Notes: generated by a model from the sequence alone, not told the origin. DNA of 58,528 nucleotides from Candidatus Gastranaerophilales bacterium (GCA_944324425.1 CALUWE010000010.1:1-58528), one strand, 5' to 3'. Shown: positions 9,017 through 17,477, counted from the stretch's first letter. Translations and numbers: made by a program.

Positions 9017-9196
9017 ATGAAAGTTACTGTTGAAGAAGGTTGCATCGCTTGCGGCGCTTGCGAATCATTCTGCCCCGATGTATTTAAAGTAGAAGATGTT
9101 GCAGTTGCTGACAACTCAAAAGTTGCAGGCAATGAAGACGCAGTTAAAGAAGCTGCTGAAGGCTGCCCTGTAAGCGTTATTGTTGTTGAAGAATAG
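9017..9196 (+). CDS. Small [4Fe-4S] ferredoxin, 59 residues
   Basis: This electron-transfer protein resembles the single-cluster ferredoxins of Thermotoga. Cluster ligands are C9, C12 and C15 (GCIACGAC) and C50 in GCPVSVI. C19 in SFCPDVF is a remnant of the second-cluster motif, without the partner that would pair with it. It is acidic and ends VVEE. A clean AAAGGAG ribosome site sits 9 bases before the ATG. It is its own transcription unit, with a promoter upstream and a terminator directly downstream. Likely partners such as pyruvate:ferredoxin oxidoreductase or hydrogenase are not in the window. Confidence 0.93.
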   Translation: MKVTVEEGCIACGACESFCPDVFKVEDVAVADNSKVAGNEDAVKEAAEGCPVSVIVVEE

Positions 9197-9216
9197 TTCT
9201 TTAATAATAAAACTTT

Positions 9217-9247
9217 AAAAAACCGCCTTATTAATAGGCGGTTTTTT
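9217..9247. terminator. Bidirectional terminator, ferredoxin / 466-residue gene
   Basis: AACCGCCT and AGGCGGTT form a GC-rich stem flanked by A and T runs. The stop codon of the converging minus-strand gene (9231-9233) is in the loop, so the terminator is part of that gene's end. Confidence 0.85.
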
Positions 9248-10631
9248 CGCTTAAACGTATCAATTTATCTGCTTTTTCTTTTGCCGTATTGGCGTAATCA
9301 TCAAAAGTTACAATTGTTTTCGGAGCGTTTTTGGTTCCCTTTGCTTCTTGATATTTTTTATTTATCTGACTGCCGATGACGTTTGCTCCCAAACCTGTAA
9401 GTGCACCTAAAATAAGTGCCTTTGCGCCGCCTATCATTTTGGTTGTCATTGCAATTGTTGTGCCTAATGAAACCACAAGAGGAATGCCTGTTGTTAAGGT
9501 TACACCGACTCTTTCTTCTTTTGTGTCTGCTTGTGCGGTGTACAGCCCTAAAGTTCCTATTGTGCTTGCGGTGCCGATAATATCTGCAGGCGCGCAGCCG
9601 TAGTTTATATCTCTTATTTTTTCAAAGAAATCAACTTTTTCTTTGTTAAATGCTCTTCCGAATGTTTTCTTTGCACCTGAAACAAGACGTGTAAGTTCGG
9701 ATGAAGAAGAATTTTTTGTTACCGCTTCTATAATTTCCATAAATTCTTTGGCTTCATCGTCTGTTAAGCCCATATTTTTGTATGGTGTAATAAGGCTTGA
9801 TTGCAACTTTTTAGCTTGCTGCAGCCTTTCTTCCGCCAAAGCTTTTTTGGAAAGTCTTCTTGCGCCGTTTATAAAGCCTTCTTCTTTTAAGCCTCTGATT
9901 GTGCTCCAAGCGTCTTCGTCAAGTCTTTGAATTGAACCGTCAATTTTATCTATTCTGCTTTTTATTGCTTCTTGCGATGTAAATTCCGTAAGTTTTTCTC
10001 TTCTTTTTGCAATTAAGTCTTTTAATCTGCTTAATCTTGTTTCATCCAGCCCGTTTTTTTGCGCACTTTCAAAAAGTGCATCATCTGCTTTGAATACGGC
10101 ATTTTTTGCTTTTGTATATGTTTTATTGAGCGTTTTTAAGGAGGATTTTTTATATATGCCGGATGCCCAAGTGTCAAATTTTTCGTATCCGGGGATTTTC
10201 ATTAAAAAGTGTCTCATAAGAGAATCTTTTGCGTTGTTTATATTGTCTGCCCCTTTTTGCAAATCGGCCATACCTTCCGTTGCATTTTTTGCGTTTTGCA
10301 GCGCTTCATTTGTTTTTTTGCTGCCTTTTGCAAAAAGGCCCTTCAGTTTGCCAAAACTTTCTTTTGCTGTTTTTACTATACCGCCTTTGTGTCTGAATGC
10401 GGCAACCAAACCGGCTGTTACACTTATACCGACTGATGCTAAAAGGGCATATTTTGCAATTTTGCTTTTCTTTTCGTCCCCTTGTCCTTCTTTTTGAAAT
10501 AAATCTGGTTTTTGTTCCAAATTTACTGCAGGCTGATGTTGAGGTGTGTTGTTAACCCCTATTTGAGCATTAATTCCTGCTTGTTTTAGATATGCTTGCA
10601 GTAAACTGCTTTGAACGGTATTATTTTGCAT
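9231..10631 (-). CDS. Unknown 466-residue membrane-associated protein
   Basis: I do not recognise a family. The first 55 residues are polar and Gln/Asn-rich. A hydrophobic segment follows near residues 60-80 (KYALLASVGISVTAGLVAAF), then a long charged helical region of about 270 residues with possible coiled coil. Three Gly/Ala/Thr-rich hydrophobic stretches fill the C-terminal 110 residues (around GTASTIGTLGLY, GIPLVVSLGTTIAM and ALILGALTGLGANVIG). The architecture, though not an obvious sequence match, resembles the 701-residue protein at 30438-32543. An AAGGA lies some 18 bases before the ATG. It is convergent with the ferredoxin gene and shares its terminator. Confidence 0.8.
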   Translation of the reverse strand: MQNNTVQSSLLQAYLKQAGINAQIGVNNTPQHQPAVNLEQKPDLFQKEGQGDEKKSKIAKYALLASVGISVTAGLVAAFRHKGGIVKTAKESFGKLKGLFAKGSKKTNEALQNAKNATEGMADLQKGADNINNAKDSLMRHFLMKIPGYEKFDTWASGIYKKSSLKTLNKTYTKAKNAVFKADDALFESAQKNGLDETRLSRLKDLIAKRREKLTEFTSQEAIKSRIDKIDGSIQRLDEDAWSTIRGLKEEGFINGARRLSKKALAEERLQQAKKLQSSLITPYKNMGLTDDEAKEFMEIIEAVTKNSSSSELTRLVSGAKKTFGRAFNKEKVDFFEKIRDINYGCAPADIIGTASTIGTLGLYTAQADTKEERVGVTLTTGIPLVVSLGTTIAMTTKMIGGAKALILGALTGLGANVIGSQINKKYQEAKGTKNAPKTIVTFDDYANTAKEKADKLIRLSEKTAY

Positions 10632-10708
10632 AAATTAAGTATTTTGAAATTCCTTTATATAAATAATAAAAACGAATGAAATTCAAAAATTGCTTAATTT
10701 TAGAAGAG

Positions 10709-11788
10709 CTATTTTTTGTGCGACATTAAAAGAGACTCAATTGAATATTTGGCCAAAGGTTTTTTTGTGCCTCTGTCCATAAAAATTAGCCAATGTTTGT
10801 TTTTTTTGCTTGAAACCGAAAAAGAGATTTTCCCCGTTACTTTTTCGCCGGTTCGTATTGTTTTGAACCAAATGTCGTTGTCGGTGAAAGGCGACGGGTA
10901 ATATATTTTTTTAATATCATCCGTAAGTGCTATATCAAAGGGGTAAAAGTCAACATCGCTGTTGTTTGTAATTTTTAGTTGAATTGTAATAAAATCATCT
11001 TCGCCAAAAGGGTCTTTTGTAAATTTGGCGCTATAAATTTCAACTTCTAAGCCTTCTAAATAAATGTCATCTTCCTTAAATGCTTCTGTTGAAAAAACGG
11101 GAAGGTCAATTTCGCCTAAAATTTCTATTTCAAATTCATCCCCCGGGGAAAGATGGGCAACTTCGCCTTTTTTATTCAACATTGAAACAAGGCCTATGGC
11201 ACCCCCTATGGCGGCACCCCCTGCGGCTGTCATTCCGTGGGATGCAATTGCTGTTTCTAACCCCAGTAAATTTATGCTCATCAAACCGCCGATTGCACCG
11301 GTTACAAGTGTTACTCCCGCATGCTGCGCAACATTTTTGGCGGTTCCTATCGCTAAATTTTCTTTAGTTGTTAAATTGCCTTGAATCGGAATTTGTCTGC
11401 CGTCGGGTGTTACCATATAGTCAAAGGTGGTCAGCATATAGCCGTCTCTGTTCAGCTTTTTAGGGTCTGCGATTTGCTGAATTACTCCATGGACAATTGT
11501 GCCTTTCGGAATAATAACACCTTTTTTGCCGCCGACATCTTCCGTGATTTCAGCGAAAAATTCATCGCCCGCTTCGTTAATTGAGCCGCTTATAACGCTT
11601 GATACAGTCATTTTAACTTTATCTTTTTTATCAAGTTTATCAACTTCGCCCGTAAACATTTTTGTATCTTGAAATTCGCCTTCTTCCGTAACGGAACCCT
11701 TAAGAGTTTTGGCATATAAAGGCGTATGGGCCCCAAAAAGGCTTATCAAAAGAATGCTTGATAAAATTTTTTTATAAAGGTGGTTCAT
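10709..11788 (-). CDS. Secreted or envelope protein of unknown function, 359 residues
   Basis: A signal peptide is clear: a basic start MNHLYKK, a hydrophobic core, and a likely cleavage after PLYA near residue 26. The mature part begins with a beta-rich segment containing GVIIPKGTIVHGVI. A glycine-zipper-like hydrophobic region follows near residues 155-205 (GAIGGLMSINLLGLE, then AAGGAAIGGAIG). The C-terminal domain, with FITIQLKITNNSDVDFYPFDI, looks like the immunoglobulin-like folds of the DUF4352 type; this is inference. There is no ribosome site, but a perfect TATAAT ends 8 bases before the ATG. Confidence 0.82.
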   Translation of the reverse strand: MNHLYKKILSSILLISLFGAHTPLYAKTLKGSVTEEGEFQDTKMFTGEVDKLDKKDKVKMTVSSVISGSINEAGDEFFAEITEDVGGKKGVIIPKGTIVHGVIQQIADPKKLNRDGYMLTTFDYMVTPDGRQIPIQGNLTTKENLAIGTAKNVAQHAGVTLVTGAIGGLMSINLLGLETAIASHGMTAAGGAAIGGAIGLVSMLNKKGEVAHLSPGDEFEIEILGEIDLPVFSTEAFKEDDIYLEGLEVEIYSAKFTKDPFGEDDFITIQLKITNNSDVDFYPFDIALTDDIKKIYYPSPFTDNDIWFKTIRTGEKVTGKISFSVSSKKNKHWLIFMDRGTKKPLAKYSIESLLMSHKK

Positions 11789-11796
11789 AATAATAA

Positions 11797-11802
11797 ATTA
11801 TA
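11797..11802 (-). promoter_or_regulatory. -10 element 8 nt before the start (leaderless type)
   Basis: On the reverse strand TATAAT (6/6) is followed by 8 bases and then the ATG of the secreted-protein gene. There is no Shine-Dalgarno and no good -35 at 16-18 bases. Confidence 0.5.
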
Positions 11803-11816
11803 CTATGTTTCAAAAA

Positions 11817-11846
11817 TTGGCACATGACAAATTTTAAATGTAAAAT
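11817..11846 (+). promoter_or_regulatory. Probable promoter of the HIT-family gene
   Basis: TTGGCA (5/6) at 11817-11822 and TAAAAT (5/6) at 11841-11846 are separated by 18 bases. They are followed by a GAAGGAG ribosome site and the ATG at 11870. Confidence 0.55.
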
Positions 11847-11869
11847 CACTTATTGAAGGAGATTTTATT

Positions 11870-12196
11870 ATGGATTGTATTTTTTGCAAAATTGCAAACG
11901 GCGAATTCAATACGGAATTTGTTTATGAAACGGAAAATATTGTAGTATTTAAGGATATTAATCCTGTTGCGCCCACTCACCTTTTGGTTGTTCCAAAAAA
12001 GCATTACAGCAATTTATCCGAGGTTGATGACAAAAATTTGTTAGCTGAACTTATGGAAACAGTTCAAAATGTTACAAAAAAATTAAACATTGAAAGCTTT
12101 AGAACAGTTATAAATACAGGCAAAGAAGCAGGGCAAGAGGTTTTTCACCTTCATATACATATAATTTCGGGAAGAAAGCTTGAAGGCCTAGGTTAA
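11870..12196 (+). CDS. HIT-family nucleotide hydrolase (HinT-like)
   Basis: This is a histidine-triad protein, expected to hydrolyse adenosine phosphoramidates or aminoacyl-adenylates. The N-terminal CIFCKIANGE is the standard opening of bacterial HinT, with cysteines at residues 3 and 6. The catalytic triad HLHIH follows QEVF near the C-terminus. The length of 108 residues is normal for the family. It has a strong GAAGGAG ribosome site. A 40-residue ORF and folate cyclo-ligase follow on the same strand and may be co-transcribed. Confidence 0.95.
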   Translation: MDCIFCKIANGEFNTEFVYETENIVVFKDINPVAPTHLLVVPKKHYSNLSEVDDKNLLAELMETVQNVTKKLNIESFRTVINTGKEAGQEVFHLHIHIISGRKLEGLG

Positions 12197-12276
12197 AAAA
12201 GTTTACATTTTCTTTTTTAAAGGCAATTTTGGAGTTGAATAACCCTTAATAATAATATAAGGGAAAAGGAGTTTAT

Positions 12277-12399
12277 ATGTATTCACAAGAATTTATGGCT
12301 TATCTTGCCGCTTATCAAAAAGAAGAAAAAAAGCCCGAAAGAGATGACAAACTTCCGTTTTTTATGTTATGGTTGAAAGCCATACTGAGAATGGTTTAA
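12277..12399 (+). CDS. Small unknown protein, 40 residues
   Basis: A short frame starts at an ATG preceded by GGGAAAAGGAG at 5-6 bases spacing and encodes a 40-residue peptide. The first half is polar (MYSQEFMAYLAAYQKEEKK). The second half ends in an amphipathic or hydrophobic helix (LPFFMLWLKAILRMV) that could bind a membrane. The stop is 6 bases before the folate cyclo-ligase start, fitting a short operon. The ribosome site and spacing favour a real gene, but no family is recognised. Confidence 0.6.
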   Translation: MYSQEFMAYLAAYQKEEKKPERDDKLPFFMLWLKAILRMV

Positions 12400-12405
12400 T
12401 CTTTA

Positions 12406-12921
12406 ATGGATAAAAACTTAATAAGAAACAAAAACAAGCTTTTAAGAAAACAATTAGATATAAAAAAAGCATCAGATGTTATTCTTTCAAAAATTTATTC
12501 TTTGAAAGAATTTTCGGTTGCAAAAAATGTTTTAATTTTTTACCCTCTAAAATATGAAATTAACCTTTTGCCGCTTTTAAATTTTAAAGATAAAAATTTT
12601 TACTTGCCGAAGGTTGACGGCGAAAACCTTTTAATATGCCCGTATTCAACAAATTTAAAAAAATCGGGTTTTAATGTAATGGAACCTGATGATAATATTG
12701 TTTGCGATGATTTGTCAATCATAGATTTATCTTTTATTCCGGCGCTTGCTGTTGATAAAAATATGAACAGAATAGGCTACGGCAAAGGATATTATGACAG
12801 ACTTTTTTCCGAGTCTGAATTTAGAGCAAAAAAAATTGTCGTAATTAATAAAGAACTTGTTGTAAGTAAAATAGACGCTGATAAGTATGACAAAAAAATT
12901 GATTTTTACATAACGGACTAA
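12406..12921 (+). CDS. 5-formyltetrahydrofolate cyclo-ligase
   Basis: This ATP-dependent enzyme converts 5-formyl-THF to 5,10-methenyl-THF, returning stored folate to the active pool. The family signature is the C-terminal GYGKGYYDR, which binds ATP, with the upstream FYLPKV and FIPALAVD strands in the usual order. The N-terminal RNKNKLLRKQL is the typical basic helix. The length of 171 residues is slightly short for the family (about 180-200). It follows the 40-residue ORF by 6 bases. The next gene appears to have its own -10. Confidence 0.9.
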   Translation: MDKNLIRNKNKLLRKQLDIKKASDVILSKIYSLKEFSVAKNVLIFYPLKYEINLLPLLNFKDKNFYLPKVDGENLLICPYSTNLKKSGFNVMEPDDNIVCDDLSIIDLSFIPALAVDKNMNRIGYGKGYYDRLFSESEFRAKKIVVINKELVVSKIDADKYDKKIDFYITD

Positions 12922-12958
12922 TTTTTGATACTTTACTTCTTTTTTTAAAAAAAAGTTG

Positions 12959-12964
12959 TATAAT
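12959..12964 (+). promoter_or_regulatory. -10 element 7 nt before the start (leaderless type)
   Basis: TATAAT (6/6) is followed by 7 bases and the ATG at 12972. The intervening bases are A/T only, with no ribosome site. Confidence 0.5.
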
Positions 12965-12971
12965 TAAATTT

Positions 12972-14885
12972 ATGGGACTTTTTGATTGGATTAAAAACTC
13001 AGGCGACGCACTAAGACAAATAGAAGACAAGATGTACCAGCAAAAAAGCGATTTTATCGAGGTATATCAAAGAAATATTGCGCTTGAAAAAGAAATTGCA
13101 TTAAGGACGGAAGAATTAAGAAAGGCCAATCAAACCCTTTTAACGCTGGAGCATGTTTGGGACATGATGAATTCATCAAGGCCCTTATCAAGCGTTTTAG
13201 AAACAATTGTATCAAGCCTTCACGGTGAGTTTGGGTATTTATACAGCTGCATTTTGCAAAAACAATTGGATACCCAAGGCAGCTTTTTTGCATTTAGAAC
13301 ATATCTTCAAAATTCGTTTTCGGAAGAACTTGATAAATGTATTCCGAATAACCTCTTTGAAACAAGGTTTATAATCAAAGAAGGTGCAGAATTAAATGAA
13401 GTTTTGAAAAACCGCGAAATAATGTATTTCGACAATTTAAGAAAAGTGTTGCAGGAAATTTTGCCTTTTGAATTGAGTGATGAAAAAATTGATGAGTTTA
13501 AACAAAAAAATCCGGCAAAATCCTTAATTGCACTCCCCATTGTCTCAAAAGGTTTTACAGGTTTGCTGCTTGTATTTTCCCCAAGAGAAGACGCTAAAGA
13601 TTCGGAACTTAATTTCTTGAATTTGTTTGCACGCCAAATTGAGCTTGCAATTACAATTGCAAACTTGTTTGAAACCGTTAAAAAACAAGCGGTTACAGAC
13701 CCTTTAACGGAACTTTTCAACAGAAGATTTTACGAAGATGCGCTTTCAAGAGAAGCAGTTCGTGCCCTAAGACTTAACCAACCTTTCAGCTTAATTTCTC
13801 TTGATTTAGACAAATTAAAACACATAAATGATACCTTGGGCCATGCTGCGGGAGATGCCGCCATTAAAACGGTCGCAAGAGTTATAAATAAAAATTCAAG
13901 GTCTGTTGATGTGCCAAGCAGAGTGGGCGGTGAAGAATTTACAATAATTCTCCCCGGCGTTGATTCTCAAGGGGCATTAATTGCGGCTGAGAGAATAAGG
14001 TCATCTTTAGAACAAGAACACGTTGAAGGTGTCGGGCAAGTTACGGCCAGCATCGGCGTTGCAACATTTATTGAAATGACAACAGATGTTGATGAATTGG
14101 TTGAAATTGCTGATAAGGCAATGTATTTTGCAAAACAAAACGGCAGAAATCAGGTTAAATTGGCTGAAGCTCAAGAGTCTGTTTCTTGGCAAGACATTGC
14201 AATTGATGCTTTTGTTCAAATTTTGGATCAACACAAAATTCCGTTTGGCAAGAAAACGGCAAACGAACTTATAAAAAGGCTTCAATCCAGACAAGAATCC
14301 AACAACGGAACATTTGCAAAAGAATTACTTTTCGATGTTGTTGATACAATTTCAAAAACATATACACCATACTACACATCAGGCACCACAAAACAAAAAA
14401 TTGAACTTGCTTATGCGATTGCAAAAAGGTTCGAGCTAACTAAAGCCGATATGGATAAATTAAAGCTTGCAATGCTTTTATATGATATTGGAAATGTTAT
14501 GATTCCGTCTGATGTTTTAACTAAAACCACGCCTTTAACAAAAGAAGAAAAAGAAGTTATTACAAAACACCCGATTTTAGGCGCACAGGAAATTTTAAAA
14601 CCAATAAGCCATGTTTCAAGCATTATTCCGATTATTGAACACCACCATGAAAATTGGGACGGCTCAGGGTATCCTGATAATAAAAAAGGCGATGATATTC
14701 CTTTAATTTCTCAAATTATTTTAATTGTCGATTCATTCTATGCAATGATATCTGAAAGGCCGTACAGAAAGGCATTTACAAAAGAAGAAGCCATTATTGA
14801 AATTCAAAATTTGGCAGGCAAAAAATACTCGGAAGAATTGGTCAGAGAATTTAAAAACGCAATTAAAGATATTTATATGGAATAA
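12972..14885 (+). CDS. GAF-GGDEF diguanylate cyclase with degenerate HD-GYP domain
   Basis: A helical N-terminus (about residues 10-60) leads to a GAF-like sensor (about 65-235) and a GGDEF domain whose active site GGEEF is at 319-323. The inhibitory I-site RSVD at 310-313 is at the exact five-residue spacing, so cyclic-di-GMP synthesis is likely. The C-terminal part aligns with HD-GYP phosphodiesterases. It keeps KHPILGAQE and HHHENWDGSGYP (557-568), but the HD pair is YD at 504-505 in LLYDIGN, and the first conserved histidine is missing. Loss of metal ligands suggests a non-hydrolytic sensing role. There are no membrane segments, so it is cytosolic. Confidence 0.92.
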   Translation: MGLFDWIKNSGDALRQIEDKMYQQKSDFIEVYQRNIALEKEIALRTEELRKANQTLLTLEHVWDMMNSSRPLSSVLETIVSSLHGEFGYLYSCILQKQLDTQGSFFAFRTYLQNSFSEELDKCIPNNLFETRFIIKEGAELNEVLKNREIMYFDNLRKVLQEILPFELSDEKIDEFKQKNPAKSLIALPIVSKGFTGLLLVFSPREDAKDSELNFLNLFARQIELAITIANLFETVKKQAVTDPLTELFNRRFYEDALSREAVRALRLNQPFSLISLDLDKLKHINDTLGHAAGDAAIKTVARVINKNSRSVDVPSRVGGEEFTIILPGVDSQGALIAAERIRSSLEQEHVEGVGQVTASIGVATFIEMTTDVDELVEIADKAMYFAKQNGRNQVKLAEAQESVSWQDIAIDAFVQILDQHKIPFGKKTANELIKRLQSRQESNNGTFAKELLFDVVDTISKTYTPYYTSGTTKQKIELAYAIAKRFELTKADMDKLKLAMLLYDIGNVMIPSDVLTKTTPLTKEEKEVITKHPILGAQEILKPISHVSSIIPIIEHHHENWDGSGYPDNKKGDDIPLISQIILIVDSFYAMISERPYRKAFTKEEAIIEIQNLAGKKYSEELVREFKNAIKDIYME

Positions 14886-14887
14886 AT

Positions 14888-14916
14888 TTGCACATGGTTT
14901 TTGTTAATAATATAAT
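14888..14916 (+). promoter_or_regulatory. Probable ssb promoter
   Basis: A perfect TATAAT at 14911-14916 lies 17 bases after a weak TTGCAC (3/6). The leader of about 30 bases contains an AAGAGG-type ribosome site. Confidence 0.45.
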
Positions 14917-14950
14917 CTTGTTATAAGTAATTTAACAAGAGGTTTTTTAA

Positions 14951-15280
14951 ATGGTAAATTCCGTAGTAGTTGTCGGCCGTGTCGGCCAGGCGCCCGAGAT
15001 GAAATATTTTGATTCCGGAAAAGTAAAAGTTACTTTTTCTGTTGCTGTTAACAGATGGGATTCAAAAGCCAAAGAAGAAGTTACCGATTGGTTTAATATT
15101 GAAATATGGGATAAACAAGCGGAGTTTGCCGGCGAATGGGTTAAAAAGGGTTCATTGGTCGGAATTGAGGGCAGATTGGCTTCAAGCAAATGGACAACTC
15201 CCGATGGCGAAACACTTGAAAGATATTTAATCAGATGTACAAATATCAGATTAATGGGTTCTAAAAAAGAAGAGAATTAG
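14951..15280 (+). CDS. ssb: Single-stranded DNA-binding protein, short form
   Basis: This OB-fold protein binds single-stranded DNA during replication and repair. The order VVVVGRVGQAPEMKYF, then FSVAVNRW, then DWFNIEIWDKQAEFA and KGSLVGIEGRL is standard SSB and resembles the cyanobacterial type. It has only 109 residues and ends LMGSKKEEN. The usual flexible tail with an acidic DDDIPF-like tip, which recruits partner proteins, is absent. It could be a specialised paralogue or a lineage-specific tail-less form. The next gene starts 4 bases after its stop. Confidence 0.9.
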   Translation: MVNSVVVVGRVGQAPEMKYFDSGKVKVTFSVAVNRWDSKAKEEVTDWFNIEIWDKQAEFAGEWVKKGSLVGIEGRLASSKWTTPDGETLERYLIRCTNIRLMGSKKEEN

Positions 15281-15283
15281 TAT

Positions 15284-16600
15284 ATGGCAATAACGGGTGC
15301 CATCGGTATTGTTGCCGATGATTTAACTGGTGCTAACGATACGGCGCTTCAGTTTTTTATAAAAGGTTCAAATACGGAAATTATTTTTGATACGGATGAA
15401 AGTATTCAAAATCACCCGAATGTGAGCACTTTTGCTCTTACAACCGAATCAAGAAACATAGATGCAAAAACTGCAGCTCAAAAGGTTTGGGAGGGCGCAA
15501 AAAAATTACGGGATAATTTGTCGGTTGAATATTTTTATAAAAAAATAGATTCAACGCTAAGAGGAAATATAGCGGTTGAGACATTAGCCATGCTGGATGC
15601 CATTGAATATGATGCAGCAGTCATTGCGCCTGCTTTTATACGTGAGGGCAGAATAACAATCGGAGGGTATCAGCTTTTAAAAGGCGTTCCGATTGAAAGA
15701 ACCGATGCTGCAAGAGATTCATATGCACCTATTTATGATTCATACATTCCTGATATTTTAAAAAAACAAGTGAATGAAAGTTTTTATGATTCGATTGCCA
15801 CAATTCAATTAAACGCTGTTGCAAAAGGTGCAGGGCCAATTACATCAAAATTGAATGAATTGATTGCAGGCGGAAAAAAACTTATTGTGGCCGATGCCGT
15901 TTCTGCAATTGATTTGGAACAAATTGTGCTTGCAATCACAAAAAGTCAATATAAAATTTTACCTGTGGGCTCTGCCGGTTTAGCTAACGCATTGGGAAAC
16001 GTTTGGCTTCCCGAGAATAACAATGAGCCTGTTCAAAAAGTTCTTCCGGTTTTGCCGAAATTGATACTTTCAGGTTCAAAAAATTCAATGACAACAGCAC
16101 AAATTAATAAGCTGCTTTTAGATGATGATATTTCAAATGTTTATTCCATTGATTTGAAATTGCACGATATTTTATCTGATGAATCAGATTCCATGGCAGA
16201 AAGAATTGTCCACAATTTCGGAAAAAATAATATAGTTGTTGCCCATGTGTCTAAAATTGAAGAAGAGATGTCGGGTGATGAAGGAAAAGAAAAGCTCATA
16301 GATGAAGGCATTACAAAAGAGGCTTTAGCCTCTATGATTACGGATTATTTGGCCGATGTTGCATATAAAGTTAAGAATAAAGCGGAATGCATTTTGGTTA
16401 CAATAGGCGGTGAAACTTCTTATAAATGCACAAATATATTGAATTGCGGTTATTTACAAGTGGTTGACAGCATTTTGCCCGCAATTTCATTATGCATGGA
16501 TTCAAACGCAGGCTTTATTGTTACAAAGTCCGGCAATATGGGCTCAATTACGGCATTAGTTGATATAGTTAATTATTTTAAAAACCATGAACAAAAGTAA
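15284..16600 (+). CDS. Four-carbon acid sugar kinase family protein (DUF1537)
   Basis: The N-terminus GIVADDLTGANDTA is the signature of the DUF1537 kinases, which phosphorylate four-carbon sugar acids such as threonate and erythronate. The C-terminal nucleotide-binding half contains GSAGLANALG and GGETSYKCTNIL, followed by TKSGNMG. The length of 438 residues is normal. Its stop lies inside the next gene, a PdxA-family dehydrogenase (14-base overlap). This pairing is known for D-threonate/D-erythronate catabolism. The precise substrate cannot be read from the sequence. Confidence 0.88.
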   Translation: MAITGAIGIVADDLTGANDTALQFFIKGSNTEIIFDTDESIQNHPNVSTFALTTESRNIDAKTAAQKVWEGAKKLRDNLSVEYFYKKIDSTLRGNIAVETLAMLDAIEYDAAVIAPAFIREGRITIGGYQLLKGVPIERTDAARDSYAPIYDSYIPDILKKQVNESFYDSIATIQLNAVAKGAGPITSKLNELIAGGKKLIVADAVSAIDLEQIVLAITKSQYKILPVGSAGLANALGNVWLPENNNEPVQKVLPVLPKLILSGSKNSMTTAQINKLLLDDDISNVYSIDLKLHDILSDESDSMAERIVHNFGKNNIVVAHVSKIEEEMSGDEGKEKLIDEGITKEALASMITDYLADVAYKVKNKAECILVTIGGETSYKCTNILNCGYLQVVDSILPAISLCMDSNAGFIVTKSGNMGSITALVDIVNYFKNHEQK

Positions 16601-17477
16601 AATAGCAATTACAACAGGAGACCCATTAGGGATTGGCGAAGAAATTACCTATAAAGCTCTTTTGGCACTGAACCCGCCAAAAGAACAGGTTCTAATCATC
16701 GGAAAAGATTTGGGCTTAGGGTATGAAACAATTGAACTGAGCCAAAAAGACATTGGCAAATATTGTTTTGAATGTTTGAGAACCGCTTGTGATTTGGTAC
16801 ATTTGGGACAAATACAAGGTATTGTTACGGGCCCTGTTTCAAAAGAACAATTGAATAAATCAGGGTATCATTACTCGGGACAAACAGAAATTCTTGAAAA
16901 AATGCTTTCCGTTGACAAGAATGACAAAGGCGAGATGCTTTTTATTGCAAATGAATTGAGAGTTATGCTTTTGACTCGCCATCTTCCTTTGAAAAATATT
17001 GAAATTTCAGAGGACATGATTATTGAAAAAGTTCAAAGGCTTGATAAATTTTTAAAGGAAAAATGCAATATTCCATATCCTAAAATTGCTCTTTGTGCCT
17101 TAAATCCTCATGCGGGCGAAAACGGCATCTTGGGAAATGAAGAAATTGATACGATTATTCCTGCAGTTCAAAAATTAAACCAGCTTGGCATTTTTGCATA
17201 CGGTCCTTATAGTGCGGATGGTCTTTTTTCTAATGCGGGAAAGAAATATCTTCAAAATAAAAAGCCTGATTATGATGCAATTGTTGCAATGTACCATGAT
17301 CAGGGCCTTTGTGCGGTTAAAGCTTTAACAGGAAATGATGCGGTTAACACGACAATAGGGCTAAAGGTCATAAGAACTTCACCCTCATCGGGCACTGCAT
17401 ATGACATTAAGGGTAAAAATATTGCAAATCCCGACGGGATGATTGACGCCATAAGGCTTTTGTTAAAGTTAATATAA
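16587..17477 (+). CDS. PdxA-family 4-phosphate dehydrogenase (PdxA2-like by context)
   Basis: This belongs to the 4-hydroxythreonine-4-phosphate dehydrogenase family. TTGDPLGIGEE opens the protein, followed by GPVSKEQLNKSG and HYSGQTE. The three metal ligands are H132 (TRHLPL), H175 (LNPHAGENG) and H237 (MYHDQGL). At 296 residues it is shorter than E. coli PdxA (about 330). It overlaps a DUF1537 kinase gene by 14 bases, which suggests a catabolic PdxA2 acting on 4-phospho-threonate rather than vitamin B6 synthesis. Classical PdxA activity cannot be excluded. Confidence 0.85.
   Translation: MNKSKIAITTGDPLGIGEEITYKALLALNPPKEQVLIIGKDLGLGYETIELSQKDIGKYCFECLRTACDLVHLGQIQGIVTGPVSKEQLNKSGYHYSGQTEILEKMLSVDKNDKGEMLFIANELRVMLLTRHLPLKNIEISEDMIIEKVQRLDKFLKEKCNIPYPKIALCALNPHAGENGILGNEEIDTIIPAVQKLNQLGIFAYGPYSADGLFSNAGKKYLQNKKPDYDAIVAMYHDQGLCAVKALTGNDAVNTTIGLKVIRTSPSSGTAYDIKGKNIANPDGMIDAIRLLLKLI

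Noticed and set aside
11064-11384. Two overlapping plus-strand frames within the secreted-protein gene
   Set aside because: Both lie opposite a gene with a clear signal peptide and have no ribosome site; their composition is that of a shadow frame.
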